From NCBI GenBank assembly GCA_001599935.1, contig BCIJ01000045.1, positions 25,236 to 89,235 on the forward strand: a DNA stretch of 64,000 nt. The letters are read 5' to 3'. Each line of letters starts with the position of its first letter. The stretch's first letter is position 1. Below the pieces are notes generated by a model, which saw nothing but the letters and a program-made list of their open reading frames with translations, was not told where the DNA came from and ran no database searches. Origin of the DNA: Holtermannia corniformis. Taxonomy: Eukaryota; Basidiomycota; Tremellomycetes; Holtermanniales. The position numbers and the translations under genes were made by a program. Positions 1 to 12,296 of this stretch are shown here, one piece after another.

Positions 1-2426
1 CATGCGCGTCGAGGCCAAGATCCCTGGAGGCGTAGACGCGTATATTGTAGATCTGCGAGGTGACAGGTAGGTCTTGCGTCGGATTGACCGCTGCAGCTCA
101 CGCTCGTAGACACGAGGCCACGCCGGCGCTGTGGCAAGAAACGTACATGTCGGCGTTGCTGCGAGCGATCCGGTATGCGGACGATGCGAGCTACCGGCTC
201 GCAGGCTACCGCAAGCTTGACCCGATCACGACGCCTGAAGCCGAGATCCGGTTTCTCAAGGCGGCCGAAGCGCTCTTCTTCAAGGGTACGTCGGTGCTGT
301 TTGTCGAGCCCACACTGACACCTCCAGGGTGGCAGCTTGGGTCCGACCCCGAGATCCAAGTCGCGACGGTGGTTTCGAACCATCTGACAGCCGGCGTGAT
401 AAAGTACTTTGCCGATTCGTTCCGGCTCGACAAGGCGGCCAACCTGTTTGAAAAGCTGTATGCCAAGGATGGCGAGGTGGCCGCGCTGCTTGCCCGCAGC
501 TATATCGGGATGAGTACGTCGAGCGCTGGGCGACGGCTTGGCTGACTGGGCAGACGAGGAAGTCAAGGCGGTTCAGATCATGCACTCGGCGCTCGAGGCG
601 AACCCACAATCGTACCCGACGCTGCACGCCCAGTGCGACCTGCTGCTGTCAAAAGGCAAGACCGACTGGGCTTTGCAGGTCGCGCAGCAGGCCGTCAACT
701 CGGCCCCGAGCGAGTTTGTGACGTGGGCAAAGCTGACGGAAACGTACATCGAGCTGGGGCAATACGACTCGGTGGGTAGGATCGGTCACGCAGGCCGGGG
801 CTGATGTCCAAAGGCCATGTTGACGCTCAACTCGTGTCCAATGTTTACATTCAACGAGCGCGACCTGCATCGGATGCCGACCCCGGCCAAGACGCATCTG
901 CCGATCAAAAAGTTTATTGCCGATTCCAACATTCTCGACGAGGACTCGACGCGGGACAACGAGGTGGGTGTTTGGAGAGTGTTTGCTTGGGCTGACGCCT
1001 CTAGGCCGACGTTGCGCTGCTGCGGCTCCCTGCGCCCGGCCTGCGCGGGACGTTTGCAAAAGCATACACGCTCCTGACCAAGCTCGTGTCGCAGATTGGA
1101 TGGGACGAGCTGCTCAAGACGCGATCGCAAGTGTTTGTCATGGAGGAAGAGTACCGAGCGCACAAGTCGCGAGCGTCGGTCGACGCGTCGACGCTCGTCG
1201 CCAACGGGTCCAAGCACGCTGAAGCCGACGCCGACGACGACGCCTCGACTCGTGCAGTGCACTCTCCGGCGCTGAACGGACAAGGGACGGATACACCGGG
1301 GTCGACCGACGAGCCGGTCAAGACGACGGCCGACGAGCTCTCTGTCCCGCAAACGCCACACGACATTCCCACGATCCGGATCTCGAGCGAGTCGGACCGC
1401 GAGCGCGAGCATGTGATTGCGCACAGCGAGCTCGAGACGACGCTCCAGAACGAGGTAGTGGAGGAGATTCCCGAGGACGAGGATGCCGAGTCGGACGATG
1501 GACCGGTCGCGGCGCCGCCACTGGAGAAACCGCAGACTACGCACCCGCCGCGCGTGGATAGCGCTGACGAGGATGAAGACGATCAGGCGTTTACGTTTTC
1601 AAACAAGCGGCTGTGCGAGCGGTGGTTGGGTGAGTTTGCGGTGGGTGCTGGGCTGAGCTGATCTGGATGCAGATAACCTGTTTCTGTGAGTGACCGTGGT
1701 GTTGAGTGGTGTGGCTTATGCCTGTCTCAGGGTGCTGTACGAGGTGGGTGCTATCATGTGCACGGACGAGGCTGAGGGTTGTAGGACCTGCGCGTGTACA
1801 CGATCTGGCGGGCCGAGATCTCGCACTTTAAAACGCAACACATGTCGTACCGCAAGACGGGGACCGAGGTCGGTTCTCGTGCTCGCCATGTCGCTACTAA
1901 CGGCGCACAGTGGGAGATCCTGGGCGAGCTCGCGCAACGGCTGCACCACAAGGAGGAAGCCAAAGACGCGTTCCAGCGCTGTTTGGATGCGAAGTTTAGT
2001 GCAAAGGCGCTGCTCAAGCTGCTCGAGACGTATGCGGACGAAGGGGACCTGCAGCGGACTCTGACGACGGCGATCCGGCTCACGACGTATCACCACCGGT
2101 GGGTGGCAGTGGTACTGGCTTGAACGGCTGCTGAGCGTTCTAGGTGGTACATGGACGCCTCGTACCCGTCCATGATCGCGCACTACCTGTACAAGCTCGG
2201 GCTCGTGCACGGCCACGCCAAGATCCAATACACGCTCCTGAGCATGGTCAGTCGCTTTGGTGCTTGGACCCTCGCGCAGCAAGCTGAGCCGTGCAGAACC
2301 TGCCCGATGGCATCTTTGAGATCATGCAGGGCTATCTCAAGTATGGCGCTACGTTCCATGTGAGTGTTGGGAGTGAACGAGCTGCTGGCTGACGGGGATG
2401 TCTAGGTCGAGGGCTCCGAGTTTTGA
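1..2426 (+). CDS. BCH1: ChAPs-family exomer subunit (5' truncated)
   Basis: The window opens inside an exon of this gene (reading frame from base 2), so the N-terminus is missing. Roughly ten short exons joined across 40-60 nt introns give a continuous protein ending ...YGATFHVEGSEF. Visible blocks are WQETYMSALLRAIRYADDA, a run of TPR-like helices (FEKLYAKDGEVAALLARSY, ANPQSYPTLHAQCDLLLS, SAPSEFVTWAKLTETYIE), FNERDLHRMPTP, and after a long acidic/Ser-rich insert (about 1170-1600) RVYTIWRAEISHF, WEILGELAQRLHHKEEA and LGLVHGHAKIQYTLLSM. These are hallmarks of the ChAPs family. In budding yeast Chs6, Bud7, Bch1 and Bch2 bind Chs5 and Arf1 as exomer and export chitin synthase and a few other cargos from the trans-Golgi. 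Basidiomycetes usually have fewer paralogues, so the symbol is only a family label. The acidic insert is probably disordered. Confidence 0.85.
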
Positions 2427-2932
2427 CATGGGATGGCAGAGGATGCGTTGTGGGATATTCTTGCGACCTTGTGCTTTATCTCGTCCTGTCAGCGGCAGGA
2501 CCTATGCATGCTGTCGAGACCATGATGAAGATACTGTCGATCATGGTACGATCGCTCCGAGCCAAGCCACGACAGGCAGTGTGCCTAGTCTGGCCATTGT
2601 CAGATGACTGTCGACATCTCGGATGGGGATGGATGGATGCAGGATAGCATGAGCACTGTGTAGGCCGAGAACGCAGCGTTCTCGACAAGCTATAGGCTCC
2701 AAGACGTCGACGGCGGACGGTACGTGCTCAAGCTCACCAACCATCCTGCTAGCGTCCCGGTCAGACGATCCCCTGCTGGCTTTCCTTTGGCGTCCTTGTC
2801 ACCCTCAACTCTGGCGCTGGCGGGATCCACGACCGCTGCTCAGTGTGCAGATCACAACACCGTGTTCGCTTCTGATTGCATCTCACACTCGTTTACTGCT
2901 GTTCCCACTGCCGGCTCACTACTCTACTACCA
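2427..2932. other. intergenic, 3' UTR of exomer gene and 5' region of next gene
   Basis: About 500 bp with no ORF that splices into either neighbour and no RNA gene that I can see. It should hold the 3' UTR of the exomer gene and the promoter of the next gene, both on the plus strand. Confidence 0.5.
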
Positions 2933-4191
2933 ATGTCGCTCTCGGCGTCGTCGTGCGAATCATCGCTGTGCGCAACACCCCAGCTGCCAACACTGTCGAT
3001 TCAAGACGCAGACGAGCACTTTGCCCGCCCCGGCGGCTCTCTGCGCGCCGTCTCGTTCAACAAGACGTGCACCATCATCCCACCGGCAGCCCAAGACAAA
3101 GTCCGACACAAGCTGTCAGTCGCCGATCCGTCTCGACCGTGCACGACTGACGGTCCCGTACAGATCCCTTCCGTCTCTCCACCGTTCCCCGACATCGCCA
3201 ACCTCACCGAGCGCAGCGCTCAAAACACTGTTCACGGGCAAACCGAAACGTCGAGCGTCGGATACTGGTCCTACGACGTTGAAACCGTGTCTTGTCGGTT
3301 CAGCTGCGACAGTGCAGACGCACTGTCCGAGGCCGAGACCGCCTCGGCGCGCGTCGACCTCGGGAGCCGTCGTCGCTGTCCAGACGGAGCCGCTGAATGC
3401 GTGCTGCGGCGCGTGTTTACCGACCTGGGAGCGCGCTCAGGCTCTGGCTCTGGCTACGCCAGACCCGTTTTCGTTCGGGGCGAAACAGCGCTTGCACAGT
3501 GCGTCGTCGACCTGTTCGACACTAGCAAACAGCGTGAAAAACGTCGACGAGGTTGCTGCGAAAGCCGTGGTACCACCCTCGCCGTCACTGTCACCGGTGA
3601 CACCGCCAGTACGGACCTGCCGGCCGTGCCCGCTCAGTCGATCAGCGGGCGCCAACGCGCGCACGCCCGAGCGGCACGACGCCGTGCCGGAAGATCGGGT
3701 CGGTGAAGAAGCCAACAAGGCTTGCAAGGGCATCTGGTCAGTCGCTCTGTGCACTCTGCCGTCGTCTCGCTCACGTACGTAGGATCACCTCGCGGCCAGG
3801 CAGTGCCAGTGCCTCGCCTTCGCCCTCGCGCACCTCTTCCGCTAGCAACCTCGCCTCGTTGGCCCAAGCTACTCCCCCACCATCCACACGCCCAACGCTC
3901 GTGATCCGCACGAGTTCCACCACGTCGTTCGAGGATCGCCAATATCAGAGCTGCGTCGCGACGCACTCTGACCGCATCCTCCGATCGAGCACACCACCCA
4001 GTGCCGGTCCCCGCTTGCTCGACATGGACAGGGCGAGCCCCAGTCCACCGGCTAGTATCAAGGATGCGCTACGGGCCGAGATTGCGACGGTAACAGTCGT
4101 CAAGCCTGTACCCGTCCGACCGAGCCAGAGCTCTCCTCGATCCAAAAAGGCTGGCTGGCTTGGCTTTGGCGGTGTCAAGATTGGCGTCTGA
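2933..4191 (+). CDS. unknown Ser/Pro-rich protein, 387 aa, three exons
   Basis: I do not recognise this protein. The model has exons 2933-3114, 3164-3736 and 3783-4191 (1164 nt, 387 codons plus stop). Both introns have GTCAGT donors, and the first has a GACTGAC branch site. Splicing is supported because the frame changes exactly at each intron: exon 1 reads ...PPAAQDKVRHK, exon 2 continues SLPSLHRSPTSPTSPSAALK. The N-terminal stretch SIQDADEHFARPGGSLRAVS looks folded or motif-like. The rest is Ser/Pro/Thr-rich with many SP/TP sites, so probably disordered and phosphorylated. It ends in a small hydrophobic Gly tail, GWLGFGGVKIGV. There is no signal peptide or membrane segment. Codon usage and GC are like the neighbours, so I read it as a real, lineage-restricted gene. 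Confidence 0.65.
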
Positions 4192-4247
4192 GCGAGTGGA
4201 CACTGCATAGTTGTATTTCTATCGACTCACCAGGTGCTCGATGCATC

Positions 4248-4303
4248 CTAATCGCATTACGATCAAAATACTAATCAACTTTAAAATAATCGTAATCGAT
4301 TAG
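4248..4303. repeat. near-perfect 16-bp inverted repeat with 25-nt AT-rich spacer
   Basis: Left arm CTAATCGCATTACGAT (4248-4263) and right arm ATCGTAATCGATTAG (4289-4303) are reverse complements apart from one missing base. It lies alone in the 178-bp gap between two same-strand genes, 67 bp before the poly(A) polymerase ATG. It may be a promoter element, an RNA hairpin in the leader or trailer, or the relic of a tiny inverted-repeat element. Confidence 0.7.
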
Positions 4304-4369
4304 GAAATCGTGAGAGCTGAGATTTCTTGATGCTGGCTGCGATCATCAATCTCTGGTTCAACGACGACA

Positions 4370-6950
4370 ATGTCAACGTTGACAGCGTTCCAGGACGGCG
4401 CAGACTTCATCTCGTTTGGTTTCGACACTGAACCGGCCAAAGCTTCGTCTTCATCTTCGTCCTCGTCCGCGTCCGAAGCCAGCGACGACGCTCGCAAAGA
4501 CTTTGCTCGAGGCAAGAAGCGTTCGATCCGAGATCGCCAACAGGAAGCGTACCGGAATCGTAAAGATGAGCGCGCGGCCGCGAGCCGGACGGTACCGTGG
4601 GCGGACGAGGTCGATTGGCAGGCGTGTCGAACGCCAGCCGACATGTGAGGCCGTGTCGCTCTGCAGTCGTGCACGCTGACGGCCATCTCATCAGGCTCAA
4701 CCGCGAAATCACGGCGTTTTACGATTACATGCGCCCGAGGCCGCATGAACACGCCGTCAGAGGGTACATTATCGACCTGATCACGCGCGCCGTCAAGAAC
4801 CAGTGGCCAGACGCAGACGTGCTCCCGTTTGGGAGCTGGCAGACCCAGCTCTATCTCCCAAGAGGGTGCGCCACGTCGTGAGCCAGCCAAGAGCGCTGAC
4901 GGACCGGCAGCGATATCGACCTCGTCGTCAGATCGGCACAGATTGAACGCCAGCCGAAACTGCAGGTGCTCTATGCGCTCGCGGCAGCGCTCCGGAAAGC
5001 AAACTTGGCCGAGAATGTTCAGATTATCGGCAAGGCAAAGGTCCCGATCGTCAAGTTTGTCTCGTCGTTTGGTGCGTCGGTTGCAGCTGGTTAGCGCTGG
5101 GTGGTCGTGATGGCGGCCTTGGACCTCGACGTTTCGAGCAGGCCTCACGCTCAATGACTGTCGATGCCGACGTATACTTGCCATCGCGATCCTTGACACA
5201 CGCGCCCGCTCACACTCCTAGGCCGCTTCAACGTCGACATTTCAATCAACCAGATCAACGGCGTCTCAGCCGGTCGGATCGTCAATTCGTACATCGAGAC
5301 AATGCCGGCGTTGCGCCCACTCGTACTCGTCATCAAGGCCTTTTTGTCCCAACGAAGTATGAACGAGGTCTATTCGGGCGGGCTCGGAAGCTACAGCGTC
5401 ATCTGTATGGTCATCAGCTTTCTCCAGGTCAGTCTCGGTTCGCGCCCGGGCCCAACGCTGACGACGCCAGCTCCACCCCAAACTCCGCCGCGGCGAAATC
5501 GACCCGCTCAACAACCTCGGCGTCCTCCTCGTCGAGTTCTTCGAGCTCTACGGCCGCAACTTCAACTATGTCGATGTCGGGATCAGTATCCGCCGCGGCG
5601 GCAGCTACTTTAGTAAACGCGACCGAGGCTGGGCGCATCAGACGCAGAGCTTTTTGCTCAGCGTCGAGGACCCACAGGATGAGGGTGACGTCTTGTGGCT
5701 GCATGCGTCGCTTGTGGCTGACGATCGCAGACAATGACATTTCCCGCTCGTCCCACGGCATCATGCGTGTCAAGCAGACGCTCGGCGGCGCGTTCGAGCT
5801 CTTGACGTCGCAACTGTTCCTCCGCGCCGAACACCTCGCACTCGACCGTCTCGGTCGTTATCGTGGCCAACCCGACCCAGAAAGCATGAGTATCCTCAGC
5901 AGCGTCATGGGTGTCCCCGCCGAGGTCCGTCTCAGCTCTCTTGTCCATCGCTGACGTGCCCAGACGATCTCGCACCGCAAGCTCATCAAGACGCTGTACG
6001 AGAACGGGACGTTGCAGAACATGCTCGGGATCCCGCTCGAGCCGATCGGCGGCCTCACTCACAGCCCGCTCCCGACGGCGCCAAAGCCAAAGCCGTCCAA
6101 CCCCCGCCACTCGCGCTTCTCACCTACACCCGAACCCGTACTTGGCCGCAACGCTCTCACAGCTATACACGTCGACGACGACGAGTCGGACGCTGGCTCT
6201 GATTGGACCGTATCCTCTAGTGAGATTGCGGCCAAGCCCAAGCCGAAAAAGGCGAGACAGTCTGAAACGGACGCCAAAGCCGAACGCAAGGAACGCAAGC
6301 GCGCAGCACGCGTCACTCGCAAGGCGCAGCGACGAGCTGAAAAGGCTGCCAAAGCGGCAGCGCCTCCCGATAATGTCGAGGACGGCGAGATTGTCGAAGC
6401 CTTTACACGGATCGAAGACGCGAGCGAGCCGGATTCACTCGAGGAGCAGGGCTTTCGTGAACTGGTAGAGCACGCCGATGGAGACGATTCGCGGTATGCC
6501 CTGCGCGCCGGACGTAGGCGTAGGCGATCCAAGCCGAACCCACCTGCCGCGATCGTGATCGAGGATGACGGCGGCGCATCGTCCGATTCTTCGGTGCTTG
6601 CGCCCGCATCGACGTCCGCTCGAGCGTCACCAGCACCAACGAGTGCGCTGGGCAAAAAGCAGCAAAAGGCTCAACGCAAGCTTGAAGAACAAGCCAAAGC
6701 CAAAGTGGCGCGCAAGACGTCGGTCGCGCGAAGCCAACGCAGCGGCACGGTCGAATCGTATCACGAGGACGACACTGGGACACCGTTGCGCCGCGCTGCT
6801 GCCGAGCCGATCAAGATCAAGGGCGCGGCAAAGAAGGCGCGGGACGCCGTCCGCAGCAAGCGCGACTTTTGGGCGGCCAAGACGGCCATGGGTGGCGTTG
6901 CAGAGGAGGCAGACGACTTTGAAGATGGCGTCGACTTCATCTCGTTATGA
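4370..6950 (+). CDS. TRF4: Trf4/5-type non-canonical poly(A) polymerase (Cid14/PAPD5 family)
   Basis: Nuclear nucleotidyltransferase expected to be the catalytic subunit of a TRAMP-like complex, adding short A-tails to aberrant RNAs for exosome decay. Joined exons give, after a Ser/charged N-terminus, LNREITAFYDYMRPRPHEHA, then FGSWQTQLYLP..SDIDLVV with the two catalytic Asp of the DxD motif. Next come GKAKVPIVKFV and FNVDISINQ, which carries the third Asp. PALRPLVLVIKAFLSQR..NEVYSGGLGSYSVICMVISFLQ is a strong Trf4/Cid14 signature, followed by a PAP-associated domain (LHPKLRRGEIDPLNNLGVLL, FFELYGRNFNY). The basic, acidic-patched C-terminal third is disordered. ATG 4370 opens the conserved N-terminal tail. 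The gene converges on the next one, with 29 bp between stop codons. Confidence 0.92.
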
Positions 6951-6979
6951 ATCTCGTCATGTACAATCAACGCTGCTCA

Positions 6980-8908
6980 TTACCAGCACGTCCAGTCCCA
7001 TCCGTGACCATCCCGACCTCCGCACTCGCCCATGCCGAGTCCCCACCATTTGGCGACGACTCTGCCAACGGCTTCGCGCGCGCTCAGCGTCTGCGTCTCC
7101 ATGGTACTGACCCATGGTTCGAGGCTTGCGAGGTAGTGAAAGCCTTCAACGGGCTCGACTGGAGCGTATGCAGCGATTGGACGCAACGCAGGGTAAGAGT
7201 CCCATTCTTTGCGCAGGACCCAGGTTGGTGCAGCACCAAGCAGGCTCTCGAGGAAAGCGTCATCGAGAGTGGCGTTTGAAAAGAGCTTGACGACGTATTC
7301 CGTACGCTCGGACGCGTCGTCTGTTGCAGACGTGTTGCGAGTCGTGCCCTGGTAGTTTGCCGAGTAGAACGCGAGGGGTGCATCACCGACGCTGGTGGTC
7401 AGTACAGTCGTCGGCGCGACCGCGTTGGCGGGTAGACCGAAGAAGACTGGGTTGAATGACGGCCGGGTGGTCGTGAGCAGAGTGACATGCAGATGGACAT
7501 ATGCTTGCGTTCTGTGATAGTTTAGTCGAGCCTTTCAGAGGGGTGACGCACGGGATCGGCTCTGTCATGTTGGCCTCGAGACTCTTGCCGATGGGCGAGT
7601 GATGCCACGGTGCCGCAAAGAACACTTGATCGAACACGTCTTCGGCGCCATTGTCGAGTGCGAGCCTGAAACGGTTGATACCGTCGGAAGAAGGCACATG
7701 GTCGATATCGACAACCTGGCCAGGCGTCAGCAGCACGCTTCCTCGACACGCAGACTCACCTCGGTGCTGAGCTTGACGGTTGCGCCACTCTCTTTGAGCA
7801 TGTTTGCAAACATCTGCCAGTTGCCGCCGGTAATCTGCCTGGCGTCGTCTGTAGCCATGCACACTGCTGCGCCGAGCGAGTGGATATCGTGCAGGTTGGC
7901 GGCGTACTGACCATCAGCGCAGTCTACCCCAGTGAACGTACATTGACCCGGGTGCTGGCCTCCATGATCTCTCCCGCCCACTTGTCGTTGACACCGACAC
8001 GGTTCGTAGCCCACTCCCAGCCCGGCTCAGTCGTATAGTCATTCCCGAGGTTGGCGCGCTCTGCCCAGTCTTCAACGCTGCTTGAAGCCCCTCTGGGATG
8101 GACCCAGTCGCGGTCGTACAGATTGGCAAAGTTCTTGAGCAGCGCCTTGACGGCACGATCAGTGCGGAAGCTAGATAACCCGTAGCGCCAGAGAGCTGCG
8201 GCTCCAGTACGGATGGAGGAAAAGTAGGACGCGGACGGTGTAGTGCTGAAGAGAAACTGCTTGCCGTCCCAGATGCCAGTGTAGCCTTGCGGGCCGTCAC
8301 CGAGCTCGAAGCCGTTGGTGGTCAGGTTGAAGTGCTTGTGGGTCAGCCTAGGCATAGAGGTAGCAATCCTACCTCGACAGCATGTACGAGGTTGAGGTTT
8401 GCGCCGACAAAGATGGAAGCGCCGAGCTCGACCGGTCGCAGCAAAGTGTCATTGTGAGGGTAGACCGTCGTCGAGCCTGGAGTGTCAGCTGGGTAGAGCC
8501 AAGGGTTTGCAGCTCACGTCCACCGATGTAGCTCTCGCGCTCGTACACGACAATCTCATCTAGGAGCACGTCTGCATAGATGCCTTGAGCCTCGGCGGCA
8601 GCACGAGCGAGGAAGAAGGCGGCACTGCTGCCTGACGCTCCGGCGCCGATGATGGCGATACGCTTGCCGTGGTACGTCTGCGCTACAGGCGTCGAAGCGG
8701 GCTTGGAAGATGCGATAGACCTCTTTGGTAGGCTCAGAGTGTATAGCCCGTAGCTCAAGGCGGCGAGGGCGAGCAGGAAGAGTACATTCCTCTGCTTGGT
8801 GCTCGTCGTCTGGTGTCGACGGTGCTGTCTCGCCTCGCCTCGAGCCTCAGCGACCTCTGCGTCTTGACCCATCTTGCTGTTCGCCATCTCTTTCTTGTCA
8901 GTCGCCAT
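6980..8908 (-). CDS. prenylcysteine oxidase (prenylcysteine lyase) family flavoprotein
   Basis: FAD enzyme that releases cysteine and an isoprenoid aldehyde from farnesyl- or geranylgeranyl-cysteine left by turnover of prenylated proteins. The protein starts at the ATG ending at 8908. A basic cytosolic tail is followed by one hydrophobic anchor (NVLFLLALAALSYGLYTLSL). Then comes the Rossmann FAD motif KRIAIIGAGASGSSAAFFLA and YERESYIGG. Downstream exons supply the lyase domain: NGFELGDGPQGYTGIWDGK, LYDRDWVHPRG, IHSLGAAVCMATDDARQITGGN (GNW), VFFAAPWHHSPI, YVHLHVTLLTT and FFGLPANAVAPTTVLTT, ending ...GWDWTCW. About seven exons have short introns. The gene lies head-to-tail behind the BET gene (92 bp from its stop). 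The N-terminal anchor suggests ER/vacuole membrane attachment rather than a cleaved signal; that is inference. Confidence 0.9.
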
Positions 8909-9000
8909 CCTCCCGTTCGAGATGGTCGCTATTGTCCTCGTGGACGACTAGCACCGTGCACGCATGCATGCCATTCGCTATACAAAAAGGCTCGCCCAGA

Positions 9001-12000
9001 CTACTCTTCATCGTCACTGTCCTCGTCCGAGCTGTCGTCAGTGTCCATCTGCGGCTGCTGCGGGTGCGGCTGGTCAAACGTCTTGAGCTGAGCTTCCATC
9101 CGCGCAATGCGTTCAGCCTCTTCCTGCTCGTTGGTCGACTTGCGAGCGAGGCCGCCGGTCCCCTTGCGTCCCGGCTTCTTGCCCTGGACGAGTGCCGCTT
9201 GGGAACGCGGTCGGCTGGCCTGCGGCTTGCGACCCCCGCCACGAACAACGAGGTTGTACAGCTTGGTGACGGTGCTCGGCGGCAGCGTCTCGATGTCGAG
9301 TTCGATCTCGTCATCGTTCTGAGCAATCAGTACAGCCCAACGGGAGGACCTGCTAGACTCACGCTGCCGAGCGACGTCGTCTCCTGGATGATCTTGATAG
9401 CTTTAGCGAGCGTATCTGGATCGGCCTCGGTGATCTTCTCGGCGAGCTGCTGCTTCTGGGCGAGCGTGACCGTCGCGACGGGCTCGTCGTCTTCGCTCTC
9501 GTAGTCGTCGGCGCCATCGTCCTCCTTGTACATGACCTGGCTCGACTTGCGGGCCTTCTTCGAGGCACCGTTGACGGGCGAGTGACCGTTGGACGCGCGT
9601 GGCTTGGACGGCCCAGGTCGAGACTTGGCCTGGTACGGGTCTCGCTGAGCTGACCGAGCGGCCGCCTTGGCCTCCTTGCGCTTGCGCTTCTCCTTCTTGA
9701 GGTGCGCAATGCTCTGCTGCAAGTCGGCCACCTGAGCTTCAAGCTTGCGAACGGTGACTGAAGAGTAAGCCCGGGTCAATCTACAACGACGTCGACTCAC
9801 CATCGCCGTCGCTATCATCACTGCTGTCACCGTCATAGTCGCCGTCGATCCGGGGTTCGACCTTGGACGGAAGACTGCGCCACTTTTCACTCCACGCCTG
9901 CTGCAGTTGCTTGCCCGCCAGGTGGACCGGCTGGTTGGGCGGGTTGAACGTGTAGCAGTTGTTGAACATGAGGCGCATGTCGGCGTTGACCTCGGAGGCG
10001 TCGCTGTACTCGCCGTCGGCCAGCTTGGCCTTGATCGTGCCCATGTCCATCGGCTTCTTGATGATGTTGTAGTACTCGGGGATACCCAATGCGTGCGCAT
10101 CTGCTACGTTAGCTAGGTCCGTCGCTGTCGACGCCACTCACCAACCGGCTGAAGGAACGGGATCGCCGCCTCCCAGTACTGCTTCTTGGTCATCAAATCG
10201 TTGATGGCGCGGGCGCAATAGTTGAGCTGCGCATCCGACTTGCGCGTCTTCTTCTTGCCTTGGGGCGCATCATGATAGTTGAGGTCCTTTGGAGGCGGTG
10301 GGTGGATCTCGCGCTTTGGCCGGGCTCCGTCTGCGCCTTGCGAGTTGCGGCGAATGGTGGGCGGGTGTGAGATCGAGGGGCGGCGCGCGGCGGCTTGAGA
10401 CGACGACGCGTACGGATCGGAAGGCGCGGGTGAGGGCGTGTAGCCATACGTTGGCTGACAATTAGCGCGATTCCCAACCCAGCGTGCAAACACACCTCGG
10501 TCGGGAGCTTGTCCATTGCCTTTTCAAAGATATCCTCCAGTCGCGTCGCGGCCAAGCTGACGCCGTGGTCTGGTCCGTTGAAGATGCGCGTGTTCTCCCA
10601 GATCTGCCGAACGTCTTGCACGACTTCGGCAACGGACCGGTACGTGCCCTTTGAATAGTCCCAGTGCTTCATCTTGGTCTTGTCCTTCGGCGGGCCGTTT
10701 GGGTTGGAGACGACGAGCTTGATCTCGACCGTGCCGAGGTCCATCGGGCGCTGGATGATCTGGGTGTAGTGCGGGATGTTGAACGCGATGGGGTCGACGG
10801 GCGCTTGGAAAGCGATCGCGTCTTTGGAGCGTTTCAGCATGCGAACGGTCGAGATCAAGTGCTTGTGCTGGACGACGGTCAATGGCGTCGTTGGTCCGGC
10901 AGGCTTTGGCGGGGGTGGGACGTATGCGTTGGGTGCAACGTAGGTCACGGGCAGCTGGACCGGCGGTTGTTGCTGATATGGCATAGGCGGGTACGCGGCG
11001 GGTGCGGGCGCTGGGATAGGCGGCGGGGCAGCGGGCAGAGAGTGCTGAAGGTACGGAGCAGTGGGAGGAGGTCCATAGCTGACAGCTGGTGCGGCGGCGG
11101 GGGGCGCAAGGACGTCGGGAACGGCGGCGGGGGGCGCAAGGACATCGGGAACGGTGGCGACGGGCACAGGTGATGGCGCTACGACAGGCGGTGCCATGGA
11201 TGTTGATGGTTGCGACGGCTGCGGTGAGTTAGCTCGAGTCAGAGCAAGAGACAAGAATAGGCGGCAGCGAGCGCCCGTCTTCCGGTGGTTCTGAGACGCA
11301 TGACACGATGTGGACGTTGGGTGCGTCCGAGGCACGACTTGACAAGACGGTACTCGGGTAACCCAACAGCTGAGACGGTGTAGTGTTGCACCGGCGACAA
11401 GCTCGTACCGTCAGCTGACAGTGGTACGATTCGATACTGGAGCCTGCCAGCAGCTTAGCCAGCTAGTCGAATCCGCGGCCCAAGCTTGTCATCTGCCCAG
11501 GTTTACAGCTCTGGGCAGGATGTCATACGGCGAGCTGTCAAGGCCGGCATTGCAGGCTCGTGGATGGTAGCCACGGCGTGCATGGCTGCGACCACAGCTC
11601 TGGACCGTGTGTCGCACTCGACTGAGCATAGGATTGAGAACCTAGACGATGACGATGACTGGCACCGGCGTCGTGGGATCCCGCACGACACGAGACTCTC
11701 GGCCTAAAAAGCTGCAGCTGCTAGAGGGTCGCACGAGGGTACAGCTGAGGCCGTTGGGCGACATCCCACACCGCGAACGCGTGTCAACACGAGACACGGC
11801 TTGGTAGCAGATCTTGACCCGATCCAGTCAAGGGAGAGAGGTACCTGCCAAAGCACACTGCACGCGCGACTGACCTGGTCGACTTGCATCCCATGCTCCT
11901 CTGCCTCGACCGGCAGCACTTGCTCGGCCCTGGCGCGCTTCACCTCCCTGCCATCTTGCATCTCGGTCTCGCCATCCGGACTCGAGCGCTTGATACTGCC

Positions 12001-12265
12001 GGTAGATGTACTGGGCTGCAACGGTTCCTGTACCTGTGCCGGTGCCGGTTGCTGTTCGTGTTCTTCCGGGTACGGGCGCGGACTGCGTGAGGGTTCGACC
12101 ATCGTGCTGGATGGCGGGGGACCGTTGGTCTGCAGTGGGTTCAGCAGTGGGGGTAGGACGTTGAACGGTTGAGGCGCGGGCGGGAGCAATGGTTCAGGTG
12201 GGACGGGCGAGGACGGGAGGTTGAACGGTTGGGGTGGTGCGGGCGGTGGCGGCGGCGGCAAGGGT

Positions 12266-12296
<31 letters not shown>

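Noticed and set aside
2724..3782. Single long plus-strand frame as an independent unspliced gene.
   Set aside because: Its 5' part has no coding character; the real gene enters this frame only after the intron at 3115-3163.
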